From Acanthornis magna (Eukaryota > Chordata > Aves > Passeriformes > Acanthizidae): DNA of 64,000 nt. This document shows, piece by piece, positions 35,801 to 45,476 of this stretch; the stretch's first letter is position 1, and each line of letters starts with the position of its first letter. The notes under the pieces were generated by a model. The model did no database searches and was not told where the DNA came from. It worked only from the letters and a program-made list of their open reading frames with translations. The position numbers and the translations under genes were made by a program. The stretch lies in NCBI GenBank assembly GCA_036785705.1, contig JAWUZG010000084.1, positions 12,909,501-12,973,500 of the forward strand, written 5' to 3'.

Positions 35801-38800
35801 GCACTGTCTAGATTTTGTTGGTTTTAAAATACCTATCTTAATCTTTCTTATCTGAGAATTTGGTAAAGAGGTTTTTGCCACTGAGAAAATTTGAACACAG
35901 TCAGTAATGTGGTTATGGTTTTCAGTAGAGATGTTTGTTAATTTTAAGTTTCTGTGGACAAGGGACAGAGAGCCCTTATGCTCTGAAGGCGTCTGAGTGT
36001 CACCATTCCTATCATGATGTAAGTGCACCAGACAAAGACAGGGAACAAGCAGGGTTGCAGGTTTTTACTTCTGAATTTAAGCTATGATTTGGAATAGTAG
36101 GGTATAGAATTGGAAGGTGCATATTAAAAAAAAGGGCAAAATAAACTATAACTACATGACTTTTACTAGAAGTTTAACAAGCTCTTAAGATCTACAAATG
36201 AATGGATGTCAGAACTGTGCCCCCAGACTACCTATGCCTTTAGAAGGTCCTCCCTAATGTTTAGCCCCAGTTTGCAAAAGCAATTATCTTGGGATATTCA
36301 GACTGTTCCAACTCATTACAAATGAACTACTAAACTTTTGTGTTTCCATTAAAATTCTTCTTTTTCATTTGCTCATTCTTCTATAATTTGCATCTCTTGC
36401 GATGATCTTTCTCTGACTTATTAACAATAAGGTAATCCTTTCACGTTATGTAAGTGAAGTGGGATTTGGGGATCTTAAGAAGATCGGCTTTAGTTGGGAG
36501 GGGAAGGAACCTCCTGCTTTTGTCTCTGCCTTCATCTGTTCCAACACTATTGTGTGATGAGAGAGTGTTCTCTAGTAGAACCAGATGAAAAACCATGAAT
36601 GGAAGAGTGTATGTGACCAGAGGTGATTGCACTGGTTTTATGGAATTACCTTTCAGTTTAATTCTTAATTCTGCTTTAAGAGGAATAAGGCTTTTGTATA
36701 GGGCTTGTTAAATAAACTAAAAAATGAGGAGGAGAAATTTATACTAATTTGGAATTTGTGTTATTTGTTTCTCCTGTAATGGGCTGACCTCAACACTGTG
36801 GTTCAATGGACATTTTTGGTTTTGAAATGTACAGTCCCTGGTTTGTCATATTGACCTGGGTTTGCAGGGCACATGATCAGATATTGTGTTTGGATCATGC
36901 TTCACCTCTTGCAACTTTTTGTCCTTAGGAAATAGAGAAAAATAATTCTGTATTACAAATGCTGGTGGAATATTTGAATTTCCAGTAAGTATGTGCATTT
37001 TCTGAGGTGCCTGAGTAACATGCATCTCTGCAAAAGCCTTGATCTTTGTTGTCTGCAAGGATGTGCTCACTGAGGGAGAGAGGTCAGAGATGGAGAACAT
37101 GCTGTGCTTTTTGCAATTGCCAATCAACTGCATGGAATTTATCCCCCACTATGTAACAAAACTGTTTTCATCTGCCTGAGTATCTCTTTTTTTGGTTAAA
37201 CATTCAGTATGGTCACGTTATTTTTTTGACAGTGGGGATTAGATCTGTAATTATTGTTCATGGCTTTGAACAGCAGTGTTGTGTCAAGGTCTTGTTGACT
37301 TGCCTGCTTCATGCAATGCTGTTGTAAACAGACCTGAATTCTGGTTTTAGCCTGATATCTGAGGTAACAAGTTGTCTGTAAGCTTTCTCTATTATATTTT
37401 TCATCTCTCTGCTAAAGCTTCTTTGGCATTTGACCAATTTCAGACCAAATTGACATAGGCATAGAATTTTAATAGTTGGGTCCCTGTTACTTCATAAAAG
37501 CAGGCAGCTGGGCAGATGAAGATAACATATCTTTTTTTTTTCCCCAAGACCCAGCTGTAAGAGGGCATTGTAAATGAAATATCTATAGGACACCAGCAAA
37601 TCTAGTTGCAAAACATCCATGGAAACCAGGATCCATGTAGAATTGTTTTCTGAGTACTGATAGTGGAATATTACTTCAGTGAGCTGTCATCCTGATAGTT
37701 TTGAAAAACTTAAAATGAGAAAAGGTAGTTCCAAAACTGTTGAGGATTTTTTCTGAAAAGGAAATTGTTGCAGATTGAACTTGTTTACACATTTGACTAC
37801 TTTGTTATCAATGCCTATAATTGTGTGATGAACAGGGTAGACGTTTAGCTGTATCTCTTATTTTCTGTAGAACAGACTTCATGCAGGAAGAAACAGTGAA
37901 TTTTTATTCAGTGAATGTGCGTTAACTGAATTCAGTGGTCTGTGTTCATAAAATGCAATAACATTATACTCTAATGCTTCTATCTGCAGCGAGCTATAAA
38001 AACCAATAATATCTCGTGGTGAAGAAAGATTTGCAAACAGTTGCTTTACAGAAAATTATACTTGACAAGAAAATTAAGTCATTACTGAGAGGCTGACTTT
38101 TGAAATAGGATCATAGTGGAAACAGAAAATCAATCAGTTTTCCTTTATGAAGGCTATTCAAAGATGTGAGGATACAGGAAACTTCTCTTTTATAAAGGAG
38201 GGTGAAGGTGAGGTAACCCTACATGAATGCAGTTTGAACTTGCAGGGAATAGCAGTCAGTTAAAAGACATTTTTTCTCCTTATTTTGTTTTGAGAGTAAT
38301 TGTAGTGAGACAAGGAATAATTGAGAATGTAGATTCATTTGAGAGTAAATGAAAGCAGCTTGCATTGTTGAGGTATTCTTTCCAGCCTTTCAATATGAAA
38401 GACTACAAACTCAAAACCTTATGGAAATACTTATCCGTACAGCATTAATGGGAATTTTGATACACGTGACTGTATGTAACTTGAAAGGTCCAGGAAATAA
38501 ACCTTCTAGGCTGTGAAACAAACCCCTCTGCAGTTATTTTAGACATGAAAAGATAGAATAGTAAAAAGAGACTAGATTTCTAAGCTGTGTATACAGAAAT
38601 ACCAAGGGAAACAGGTGGTTTCTTCTAAGTCTGTGATATTGTCCCAATAATAGGGTTTTTTTAAATATACGTATGGCAGTGTGCCATTGGGAAATGTTGA
38701 CAAATTCTCCAGAATATGTGCAGATAAGACTTATACTCTCAGGGGAACCATTGTTCTGTGAGTTCTGCCAGGCTGCCATTGCTCTCTTACTTGAAGATGA

Positions 38801-41800
38801 GAACTTGTAAAGATTATGTTGTATTCCTTCGGCTTCTTACAGGAAGGATTTCTGTGGGTGTTGTGTAAGGCACCTTCTTTACTGTTTTTTAAAAGGGAAA
38901 TATGTCAAAGAATAAAAAATGTCCACTTTAGGTAGAATAGCAATGAACTGGAAAGGAGAACTCTCATTTTCTCTCTGCAGTGTGTTTTTCTTCTTCTACC
39001 CCCTTTCTGCACACCCAGCAGTCCCATGCTCCATTTCCTATCCTTAGTGTTAATCATTCCCCTGCACTGGTAATTTCTTTTCTACTTGCTTTTGTAGAAA
39101 GTCACCTCTCTGAATTCCTGATGTATGGTGCCTTATCCCTTAAATGAGCAGGAGTGACAGACACTTTTTAGATTAATTCCAGATATGTATTTTTACAGGG
39201 CTACATCCATATTTCTTACACATTATAATAAGCATTTAAAAATAATATAATGAATAGATACTGTATCTATTAGTGATTTGTTGGTTTAAGTGAGAGTTTA
39301 CATTTGGTTGATGTTTTAGAAATATAATCCTGTAGATTTTCCTAGAAAACAGAAAACTGAAGAATATGGGATAAATATCATTCCATGTTAACAGTTGTTT
39401 CAAACCAGGAAGAAGAAAAAAATAAAGCTTTATCTCTTTGAGAGATTCTTTTCCTTATTAATAGTAAGTAACACACATTCACCACAAAGTGTTAATTATT
39501 AATTATATAAGAGGATACAATTTGATTATCTGTTTACTGTGGAATTTTGTGTCATACTACCAATGTCTGAGCATTTTCAAGTCACTCTTTAAGTGACAGA
39601 ACTGATACCTGTCATACTTTTGATTCTCTTCTTATGGAGATTTGTTTATGCACTTCGTACTTTGCATTGGTATAGTCTTGCCTAGGTACTTTCCCTCCCT
39701 GAAGTGTGCTCACCAGGCAAATAAACCACATATCCTGTACTGAAAGTAGACCATGAAGTGTAAGATGAATTTTTGAATCCTGAATTATCAATCAGAAAAG
39801 TAGGTTGAGTGATGAGTCAAGTCGGAGCACTTCGTAGCTTTGCATCTGCTTTTCACCAGAGCATTTATCAATGCCAGACAAGCTCTTCCACGGAAATATG
39901 GAAAGGATATTGGGTAAAGAAGACATAAAAATACAATATAATGCCTGGTTGCATAGGTTGAGACTTAATATTGCACTGCCACAGTGAAACTGCCTTGAAA
40001 GAAGCTAAAAACCCTAGTACTTTCTCAATAATACCACAAACCAAACCTGTGACTATGAGATGCCTGAGCAAGTTTAAGGCCTATTTGATAGTAAAAAAAC
40101 CCCAAATATCTCAGATTAAAAAGAGGGGGAAAAAAAAGGTTCATGTTAATAGTCTGTCAAGAGTTCTCAGCAATCCCAGAAAAATCAGACTCATCCCTTG
40201 CCCTTCCCTATCTTCCCAATGTCTGTTTCATTGGGGGATGCACTGAGGAGCAGGTTTGGTTATAGATTCAGTTTATATAGTTCAGTTTTTCAGTTGATTA
40301 TAATTCATGTTCATGTATTTTGTTCAATCCAAGTTACTGAAAACCCCCATGGATGCTGAATAGCAATAGTTGATACTAGCAGAAATGCCTGGGAATTTGA
40401 ACCCTTTGAGGATATGTATGAGCTGAAACTGGTTCCATCCTGGTACTCTGTGTTCCGATTGGGTCAGGGTGGTGTCACCAGGCCCGTCGCTCATGTGGCC
40501 TCTCCAGTTCCCCTGCGCCTTGGAATGGCATTGCCCCAGGGTGGGAGTTTTGGCATGGGACAATCCCAGGGGGCTGGAGCGCCAAGGCTGTGGTCTGAGG
40601 GGCTGGGGGTACTGGCTGTGCCACCTGGGGCATCCTTTCTCCATCCCTCCTTCGTTCCTTCTCCACCCCTCCTGCATCATCATCCTTCTCCCAGCTCTGG
40701 GAGGGTTTCAGGATCTTGGGAGAAGAGTTTGGGTCTGGTTTTGGAAAGGGGCTGAGAGGAGCTTTGTTTTGCTCAAGACCAGTGGAAGCTTTAAGAGGAG
40801 ATTTGCAGAGCAAACTCTGTTGTTGCACTCCCCACTCCTTCCGCAGTGTCACTTAATCTTCTTCATAAAGTTTTAAAATGAAACATGCCGTGCCAAGAAA
40901 ATAATCCCAAGTGAGAATGGAGTCTGTCCCAGTTTAGCAGACTGGAAATATTCAGCCATCTGGTTAAATTATGCCAAATTCTCTCCAAAGGCAGTGGGAT
41001 TTAGGTCTGAGTGTTTTAGCAAACTAGGGTAACTGTAAATACAGGCTCCTTTTTAAGTCTCTATGGATGTTTAGGTCGGAACCTTAAGAGAAGGTTCTTT
41101 ACCCAGGGAGTGGTCAGGCACTGGAACAGGCTCCCCAGGGAAGCGGTCATGGCGCCAAGCCTGACAGAGTGCAAGAAGCATTTCACTAATGCTCTCAGCT
41201 ATATAGGGGAATTGTTGGAGCTCTTCTGTGTGGGGCTAGGAGTTCAACTTGATGATCCTGTGGGTCCCTTCCAACTTAGCATATTTGATGATTCGATGTT
41301 TCTGTGCATATCGTACAGAGATAATAAATGACAATGAGGCTTCTGCCACTTCACTGAATGTTTTGGAAATGGTATTCAAAGTTTAGAAGAATTTTGACTT
41401 AGAGTTGGTAAATAGTACTTTCACGGACTTTGCATGTTCTGTGTCTAGTCTCCTGACTGTCTGTGCTGGGTTTCTCAACAAAGTAGTCAGTAGAACATAC
41501 CTGCCCGTGAGTTAAGTTTACATAAATATCAGAATGACTGGAAAACTTCCAATTTGAAGCATAATAGCTGTTAAAAAAATATTTAGGTTTTATCCTTGAG
41601 TGCCAATTTTCTTGACTCAGAACAAAGGCATGAATCAAATAGTCCTGGTTTTGTTCCAGTGGACATTTTCCCAAAATGCTTGACTTGAGCAGAGTTGACT
41701 TGACTGCTGGTATTAATTGAACTGGTGAGTGGTGCTTGTTTTTTTTTTTTGAAGAGTGCTGCTGTTTTAACGCTATACATTAATGGAAAAAGTATCTTCA

Positions 41801-44800
41801 TTGCTGCTGGGATTGTTCCAAGTTGGAAATTTATGCCCTTGCCACTCAGATGGCATTCCTTTGTAACAGAAGTAGTTGTTACAAGATTGCTTTGGAGAAA
41901 ATTATGACAATACCCATTTTAACCTGTGGGTTTCTTCTTAAGTTACACATGCATATTTCATTAAAGTACTACCTAGCTCAATCTATAAAGCAATCCAACT
42001 TTCCCTAATATCTAATAGACATTATAATTACTTTTTATGTTTTTCCCTTCAGGAGTAATCACAATCAATTTACTGAAAATGTGTTTTGCTGGAGTTTGCG
42101 TTGGGAAATTGCTTTGCCTACAGACATCCAAGTTGCCATGACATTGTTTCGAAGATGTATTTATTATTTTAATTCTTGTACAACAACTGTAATTTGCAAT
42201 TGCAGTAAATGACAAGCAGATAACTATTAAAAAAACCTGAGGTCCACCAATAGGTTCCAGAAGTGAGGATTTGTTTCAATTTGTTACAGGCTTTGAAGGA
42301 AAGGAATGGGATTTCTCCTTCCTATGACCAGTATATCACTGGTTCTGAAAATCTGAGACTTCCACAGCACCACTGTGCTTCATACAGTTACTGACTTGCA
42401 CATGCTTTGCTCTCTTATAACATGACAGGCATGTTCCGTGATTTAGTCTGCCCCACTCTGTAACCTGTGTTTTGTTCACCTCTTTCCTTATGCAGTGGAA
42501 CACAAAGTGCCCTTGTGAACTGAGAAATGAACACTGTTATGCTCTGGTGATCCACGCAGCACATATTGTTGGATGTAGAATTTGCACACTGATCCAAAAG
42601 GGATAAAGGTCAAAATATATGATTTTTCTGTTTATTACTTGCATCTGTCACTGAACATCTTTTTGGTTTTTGCATTTAAGATGGAACGTGAGTGGTTTTA
42701 AAAACATACCGTGCCTAGACAAGTATTGGCTTCTAATTTCTAGAACAAGTAGCAGTTTCTGATATTATTAGGAAGGCCTGGATTCTCCAGTCACTTTCCC
42801 CTGCTCTCTAGAAGAATCTTGTACAATCCTTTAAGTCTGCCTCTTGAAAGGCAGAGATGCACCACAGAGTTTGTAGCTGTTAAATTACTTTTTTTCCACT
42901 TTTCTTTTACCATGTCCCCCTTTGAATGCTGCTCTCCTGGATTATTTGTGACAATATGCTGCCTCTCTACCTGTTTGTCTCGTTAACATGCTTCAGAGCC
43001 CTCTGGCTGAGGAAATTGTTCTCCTGGCAGCAACTTCTCCATTTTAGTCCAGTCCCATCTTTGCAATATGATTAAGGTTGCCTTATGTTCCCTGCTGTGC
43101 TATTTGTGCTGCTATTTTGGAGTTACAAATTCTCTTTGAAACAGATTCAGTGTTTTCAGGCAACTTGTGTGAATTAATGGTTTCCATCTTGAATGGTTGA
43201 AGGAAGTCAGTAGCCTCTCTGAGTCTCAAATGGACAAAGTATATACCCCCTCACCCATGAAGATAAGGAGGTATTAATCCAGTTCTTTATTTTGTAAATC
43301 AAGAGTAAGCAAAAATGGGGAAGTAAGAATGGTGTTCCATATTTTGTACAAAGATATGCTGAAGGCATAGCTAGACTTCTGTCTAGAGAAGGTCATAAAA
43401 TGGATTTCTTCTTTCTTCCCCCCGCCCAAAGAAATGTATTTGTTTTTGTCTGAAGAAAACAGGTTTGTATAGTCTTTCTTAAGTACAGTATAACTGGAAT
43501 TGTTCTTTTTGCAGTTAATAAAAAAATTACCTTTGGTTTATATTGTTCTAACAACAGCTGCACCCGTCCATTTTTTTAAGTATGCCCCAGAAAACTTAGT
43601 TTTGTAAGTGTCTAAACCAGTTCAACAGCCCAAATAATTAATGGTTTTGTAAAAGCTTTTACAGTTCAATTGATTGCTACCTAAGGCAGTTTGATTAGTC
43701 CATAGCCTTTATAATCACTATTGCAGCCATGCTGGAAATGCTTATTTGGTAAGTATGCTGTGGAAGTATGATCCTTCCTATTGGCAACCTCCATAGCATT
43801 TAATTTTTTTTTTCTTAGATGTTTATTACAAGAATGGCACTAAAATATCTTTTTTTTTTTTGACTCCTCAGAATGAAAGATTTTTTCCTATGTAATCAAA
43901 TGGTATGAAACCCAAAGGAGAGAATAATCTAGGTTATTTTAGTAATTTATCTGTTTCTGTTTTGCATTGTTTTGGAAGGACGAACCAGCCGGGAATGTTC
44001 ACAAAGAAAGAATTTGATCAGTTGGCCGCAGCAATAGACGGCTTCAGCCTCATGACATACGACTTTTCAGCACCACATCGGTGAGACTCCATCTGACATC
44101 ATAAAGATCATTGAAGGAGCTAGTTCCTACTTAAGTCATTATTAAATCAACAGTGCAAGTTCATTTTTTTCTAGTAAAGTGAAGAGTGCATCGTGACTGT
44201 ATCAGATGCTAAAGTTCTGAATTAGTAATTGAAATAGATGATTTTCGACAAGCCGGTGCATTTTTTAACAGCAATGTATATCTGGGGTTTGGATATTATG
44301 AAAGATTTTGTACTCAAGCTAAAAAGGCATCTTTTTAAAAGGGTAACCTGACACTTACTCTTTTCCAGGCCAGGCTCTTTTGTTCTGAGTTATTTAGCAC
44401 AGTTCTGCAGGATAGGAACACTAATAATCTACTAATAATACTGTTGTCAAACAAAGTAGCTTTAAACAACTGACAATTCATTTGCCTTTAAATATGAGAC
44501 CAGTTCCCAGCAACATTCCTGTGCTGTATTAGCATGTTGAATTTTAATGGCAGAGGTATCATGAAGACTTTAAGGCAGATAACTAGTAGGGAGTACATAT
44601 TAATATTTGTAAGGCTATTATACACTTCTCCTGTTATCATGCTAATGAGTGCCTTTTATCACATTAGTGTTTGAGGGAAAGCCTGCTCTCCTCTCCAGTG
44701 AGGTAGGAATGGAATGAATGCAATATCCTGATTTTATATATATATATGACAATTCAATTACTCCATGTATTAAGGCTATACTCTTTTTCTTCATGTAGCT

Positions 44801-45476
44801 TTTCGTTAGCTAATTCCCTTTTAAGGGTTTTTTTCCCCATAAATAAGTGTTACATCATCATTGCAGCTTGTCTTGCTTACCAGTCACTAATTTCATAGTC
44901 CCTTGTGTAAGTAGATGGTGGGTTTTATCCCAGTATATTTTGCCAGTTTGCAGTAAAAACACTGAGGATGGTATTGGAAAGCAATTGAAGTCATACCGTT
45001 TTGAATTACAGTGTAGGCATTGTGCAAGGCCCAGTGACAATGTGCTATGGGAAAACCTTTTCTTACCCCTAGGAAGGAGTAAGTATGTCCCTTCACCTTA
45101 GAAATTAATCAAAAAGTCAGAAGTGGGGCAACCATGTTTTGTGCATCAGCACTTCAAGCTACTGAATAATGTGCATTTAAGCCTGATAGAATTGTAGGTT
45201 CATCTTCACTGATTTGTGTGCCATAATTTGCTCTTTACAATTACACTGGTCAAAAAGAGAAGGCTGAGTATGAACACGTACTTTTTCTGACAACCTGTTT
45301 TATTTTTGCTAACTTGACAGACCTGGTCCAAATTCCCCCCTTCCCTGGGTACGAGCTTGTGTTGAAGTACTGGATCCTGATTCAAAATGGAGGAATAAAA
45401 TACTTCTAGGACTGAATTTCTATGGCATGGACTTTTCTGCTTTGGGAGCCTCTGGGGAGCCAATCCTTGGTAGCAG
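8761..45476 (+). CDS. CHID1: Chitinase domain-containing protein 1 (SI-CLP), 3'-incomplete
   Basis: CHID1 is a secreted or lysosomal GH18-fold protein. In mammals it binds the scavenger receptor stabilin-1 and glycans and lacks chitinase activity. Nine coding exons are visible: 8761-8886, 11270-11419, 12809-12941, 13910-13954, 15253-15359, 16635-16696, 26416-26508, 43979-44080 and 45321-45476 (974 nt, about 325 residues). All junctions are GT-AG and phases match without a frameshift. The product has an N-terminal signal peptide, then a GH18 barrel with blocks such as QDRGLVV, GDVLGY, ISPVWLQ, FDGFVVEVW, DGFSLMTYD and KILLGLNFYGMD, all close to human CHID1. The catalytic motif is degenerate: Glu is replaced by Trp at residue 199. 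About 70 C-terminal residues (human is 393 aa) are missing and should lie right of the window. Confidence 0.96.
9718..9722. repeat. Target-site duplication, left copy (ACTCC)
   Basis: The pentamer ACTCC lies directly before the TG that starts the LTR. The same pentamer at 10927-10931 directly follows the terminal CA. A 5-bp duplication fits ERVL-type integration. Confidence 0.7.
9866..9871 (-). terminator. LTR polyadenylation signal AATAAA
   Basis: AATAAA on the minus strand, about 145 bp before the LTR 3' end at 9723. This sets the R/U5 side and the orientation of the element. On the CHID1 sense strand it reads TTTATT, so it should not end CHID1 transcripts. Confidence 0.6.
9997..10010 (+). 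promoter_or_regulatory. CTCF-like motif 1 inside LTR
   Basis: CCAGCAGGGGCGCT closely resembles the CTCF core (CCASYAGRKGGC-type) but is one G short in the central run, so binding may be weak. It has the same orientation as the second motif 44 bp further on. Confidence 0.35.
10054..10072 (+). promoter_or_regulatory. CTCF-like motif 2 inside LTR
   Basis: GCTGCAGGGGGCGCTGTGG contains the full AGGGGGCGCTG core of a CTCF site. Together with motif 1 it forms a tandem pair beside the minisatellite. This is a motif match only; occupancy is unknown. Confidence 0.4.
10109..10449. repeat. 31-bp minisatellite, 11 tandem copies, inside LTR
   Basis: GGGCTGGG-type anchors recur at 10113, 10144, 10175, 10206, 10237, 10268, 10299, 10330, 10361, 10392 and 10423, an exact 31-bp step. 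The unit reads approximately GGACGGGCTGGGCAGYGGCT followed by GGTGTGCAGCA or GGGGCACAGCA. Copies differ at a few positions (for example TAGAGG in copy 3 and CTGCGG in copy 6). Because 31 is not a multiple of 3 and the unit lacks stops in most registers, long false open frames appear on both strands. Confidence 0.95.
10927..10931. repeat. Target-site duplication, right copy (ACTCC)
   Basis: Matches 9718-9722 and follows the terminal CA of the LTR directly. Confidence 0.7.
11270..11419 (+). CDS. CHID1: CHID1 exon 3
   Basis: Acceptor TCTCCACAG at 11269 and donor GTAAGT at 11420; 150 nt, phase 0 to 0, residues 43-92. The translation includes VQDRGLVVVDPKAK, LEHKSYCSKK and HFSGDVLGYITP, near-identical in layout to human CHID1. 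This is the start of the GH18 barrel (first strand, GYITP). Confidence 0.96.
11420..12808 (+). other. CHID1: CHID1 intron 3, with GC-rich islet
   Basis: Bounded by GTAAGT and TTTTTCAAG ending at 12808. Most of 11573-12310 is clearly richer in G+C than the rest of the intron and looks like an inserted element (listed separately). The remaining sequence is plain AT-rich intron. Confidence 0.9.
11573..12310 (+). mobile_element. GC-rich islet, possible decayed LTR element
   Basis: A roughly 740-bp block with higher G+C than its surroundings. A TATA-like GGGTACAAAAACTGGGG near 11900 is followed about 85 bp later by ATTAAA at 11984-11989, spacing seen in retroviral LTR promoter and polyadenylation regions. 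I find no clean TG...CA ends or target-site duplication and cannot name a family. Open frames on both strands (11573-11958) do not resemble known proteins. It could instead be non-repetitive GC-rich intron or an unrecognised bird repeat. Confidence 0.35.
12809..12941 (+). CDS. CHID1: CHID1 exon 4
   Basis: Acceptor TTTTTCAAG at 12808 and donor GTATTA at 12942; 133 nt, enters in phase 0 and leaves with one base. Residues 93-136 read WNNHGYDIAKIFGNKFT, then LISPVWLQVKRRGK and FTGLHDADQ, matching the human block WNSHGYDVTKVFGSKFT and ISPVWLQ. Confidence 0.96.
12942..13909 (+). other. CHID1: CHID1 intron 4
   Basis: Just under 1 kb of ordinary intron ending in CTGTTTGACAG. No repeat or RNA gene is recognised. 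Open frames at 12937-13282 are chance reads running out of exon 4 or within the intron. Confidence 0.9.
13910..13954 (+). CDS. CHID1: CHID1 exon 5 (45 nt)
   Basis: A short exon between GTTTGACAG at 13909 and GTGAGC at 13955. With the base carried over from exon 4 it encodes GWMKDVRKTSKNIKI (residues 137-151) and passes one base on. Human CHID1 has GWMRAVRKHAKGLHI at the same place. Confidence 0.95.
13955..15252 (+). other. CHID1: CHID1 intron 5
   Basis: About 1.3 kb of ordinary intron between GTGAGC and TTGCCTGATAG. A short GTCA run lies near 14330. Nothing else is recognised. Confidence 0.9.
15253..15359 (+). CDS. CHID1: CHID1 exon 6
   Basis: Acceptor CCTGATAG at 15252 and donor GTAAAA at 15360; 107 nt. 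It completes Val152, then encodes PRILFDGWTYQDFESVFG and SEDEIEELSKNMVLLAK (to residue 187), matching human PRLLFEDWTYDDFRNV and SEDEIEELSK. It ends in phase 0. Confidence 0.96.
15360..16634 (+). other. CHID1: CHID1 intron 6
   Basis: About 1.3 kb of AT-rich intron ending in TTCTCTTTATTTAG at 16634. No repeats recognised. Confidence 0.9.
16635..16696 (+). CDS. CHID1: CHID1 exon 7, degenerate GH18 active-site motif
   Basis: Acceptor TTTATTTAG at 16634 and donor GTGAGT at 16697; 62 nt, leaving two bases (AC). Residues 188-207 read NENFDGFVVEVWSQLGNQKQ. The GH18 signature DGxDxDxE is replaced by D192-G-F-V-V-E-V-W199: two of the three Asp are Val and Glu, and the proton-donating Glu is Trp. Human CHID1 has the same FDGFVVEVW, so this loss is a family trait and not a mutation in this copy. 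The protein is expected to bind sugars and not to cut chitin. Confidence 0.96.
17925..19085 (-). mobile_element. CR1 LINE, 3' part with reverse-transcriptase remnant
   Basis: A 1.15-kb CR1 copy on the minus strand. Its 3' end is on the left, with CAGAATATGCAGAG and GAGTTGGAAGGGACCC near 17935-18002. Minus-strand frames 18730-18912 (LSKFADDTKLGGAVDSLKGR) and 18302-18733 (ALGVLVHGKLNLSQQC, REGIVPLCSALGWPHLE, QFWAPQYK, RLRGDLIAV) are the C-terminal part of the CR1 reverse transcriptase protein. The frame breaks between them and the reading is decayed, so the copy is dead. The 5' portion is missing. Confidence 0.93.
18161..18194. repeat. Near-perfect hairpin within CR1
   Basis: AAAAGGTTCTTC and GAAGAACCTTTT face each other across TTCATGCAT, which itself contains ATGCAT. 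The inner TTCATGCATGAA is also a palindrome. Most CR1 copies I know have only the right arm (GAAGAACCTTTT) here, so the left arm appears particular to this copy. Confidence 0.75.
19980..20106. other. CpG-dense islet in intron 7
   Basis: Twelve CpG dinucleotides occur in about 127 bp, while hundreds of bases on each side have almost none. The stretch includes GCCGCGCGATGCCGCC near 19994, TTGCGTCTTCGAAAG near 20067 and ACGCCGG near 20087. A short segment GTGGCAGTATTGTA near 20022 resembles the 5' part of U4 snRNA (12 of 13 bases), but the rest does not follow U4. Origin unknown. Confidence 0.45.
26416..26508 (+). CDS. CHID1: CHID1 exon 8
   Basis: Acceptor TGTATTTCAG at 26415 and donor GTGAGT at 26509; 93 nt. 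Completes Thr208, encodes ELIHLLTHLSEALHEAQL and KLILVIPPAVAA to residue 238, and leaves GG of Gly239. Human has LIHMLTHLAEALHQARL and LVIPPAITPG. Confidence 0.96.
26712..26905 (-). mobile_element. CR1 LINE internal fragment
   Basis: On the minus strand this encodes ANCALRAGKANHILGCTKGS followed by VASASREGILPLYSVLMRPH, a clear match to the C-terminal region of the CR1 reverse transcriptase protein. It is short, lacks both element ends and has no tail. Confidence 0.85.
32676..33224 (+). other. Unexplained 182-codon open frame in intron 8
   Basis: An ATG-initiated frame of 182 codons in AT-rich sequence, where stops should be frequent. A good splice acceptor (CCTTTTCTTTCTAG) ends at 32663, 12 bases before the ATG. 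The translation has hydrophobic stretches that could be membrane segments (LSLLLLCAVMLFSAFVI near residues 39-55; ILVIIFLFYI near 107-116; FVGLLFQCIYIY near 140-151). I recognise no domain. Spliced to CHID1 exon 8 it would hit a stop at once in the CHID1 frame. It may be chance, a decayed gene copy or a young exon. Confidence 0.25.
33111..33134. repeat. 24-bp perfect palindrome with (TA)n core
   Basis: CAGTG, then alternating TA, then CACTG reads the same on both strands. It falls within the open frame at 32676-33224. Confidence 0.9.
34823..34842. repeat. 20-base poly-A tract
   Basis: Twenty A followed by a GA-rich stretch to 34857. It could be a simple repeat or the tail of an unrecognised retroposed sequence; no source gene is visible upstream. 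Confidence 0.85.
36095..36310 (-). mobile_element. Possible ancient CR1 3' relic
   Basis: TATAGAATTGGAAGGTGCA near 36102 resembles a CR1 tail, and AGAAGGTCCTCCCTAATGTT near 36242 resembles the reverse of a CR1 3' landmark. Very diverged; assignment is tentative. Confidence 0.35.
40428..40850. other. GC-rich islet in intron 8
   Basis: About 420 bp with much higher G+C than the flanking intron and long open frames in several registers on both strands (113-135 codons). The frames are Pro/Gly/Trp/Ser-rich and share no recognisable domain. It may be an inserted element of unknown family. No terminal repeats or target duplication were found by eye. Confidence 0.4.
41062..41302 (+). mobile_element. 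CR1 LINE 3' end
   Basis: A plus-strand CR1 3' end. Landmarks are GAAGGTTCTTTACCCAGGGA near 41091, CACTGGAACAGGCTCCCCAG near 41119, GAGTTCAACTTGATGATCCT near 41241, GGGTCCCTTCCAACTTAGC near 41262 and an ATTTGATGATTCGATG tail near 41282. It has the same orientation as CHID1 and is well preserved but only about 240 bp long. Confidence 0.93.
43979..44080 (+). CDS. CHID1: CHID1 exon 9
   Basis: Acceptor TTTTGGAAG at 43978 (a weak pyrimidine tract) and donor GTGAGA at 44081; 102 nt. Completes Gly239, encodes TNQPGMFTKKEFDQLAAA and IDGFSLMTYDFSAPH, and leaves CG of Arg273. The MTYD element of GH18 proteins is intact, as in human DGFSLMTYDYSTAH. Confidence 0.96.
44081..45320 (+). other. CHID1: CHID1 intron 9
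   Basis: 1.24 kb of AT-rich intron ending in GCTAACTTGACAG. A short TA repeat lies near 44736. No other feature recognised; the open frames at 44847-45101 are not exon-like. Confidence 0.9.
45321..45476 (+). CDS. CHID1: CHID1 exon 10 (last coding exon in window)
   Basis: Acceptor TTGACAG at 45320 and donor GTATGA at 45477; 156 nt. Completes Arg273 and encodes PGPNSPLPWVRACVEVLD, KWRNKILLGLNFYGMD and GEPILGS to residue 324, leaving AG of residue 325. Human CHID1 continues from the matching GAR into YIQTLK, which was not found downstream. Confidence 0.96.

Larger units (their letters stand above)
26509..43978 (+). other. CHID1: CHID1 intron 8 (17.5 kb)
   Basis: Between GTGAGT at 26509 and TTTGGAAG ending at 43978. 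Contains CR1 pieces at 26712-26905, 36095-36310 (weak) and 41062-41302, a poly-A tract at 34823, a GC-rich islet at 40428-40850 and an unexplained open frame at 32676-33224. No CHID1 exon is missing between exons 8 and 9. Confidence 0.9.

Noticed and set aside
40414..40876. Overlapping 113-135 codon frames
   Set aside because: Several registers open at once in a GC-rich islet; no domain and no splice context. Kept only as a composition finding.
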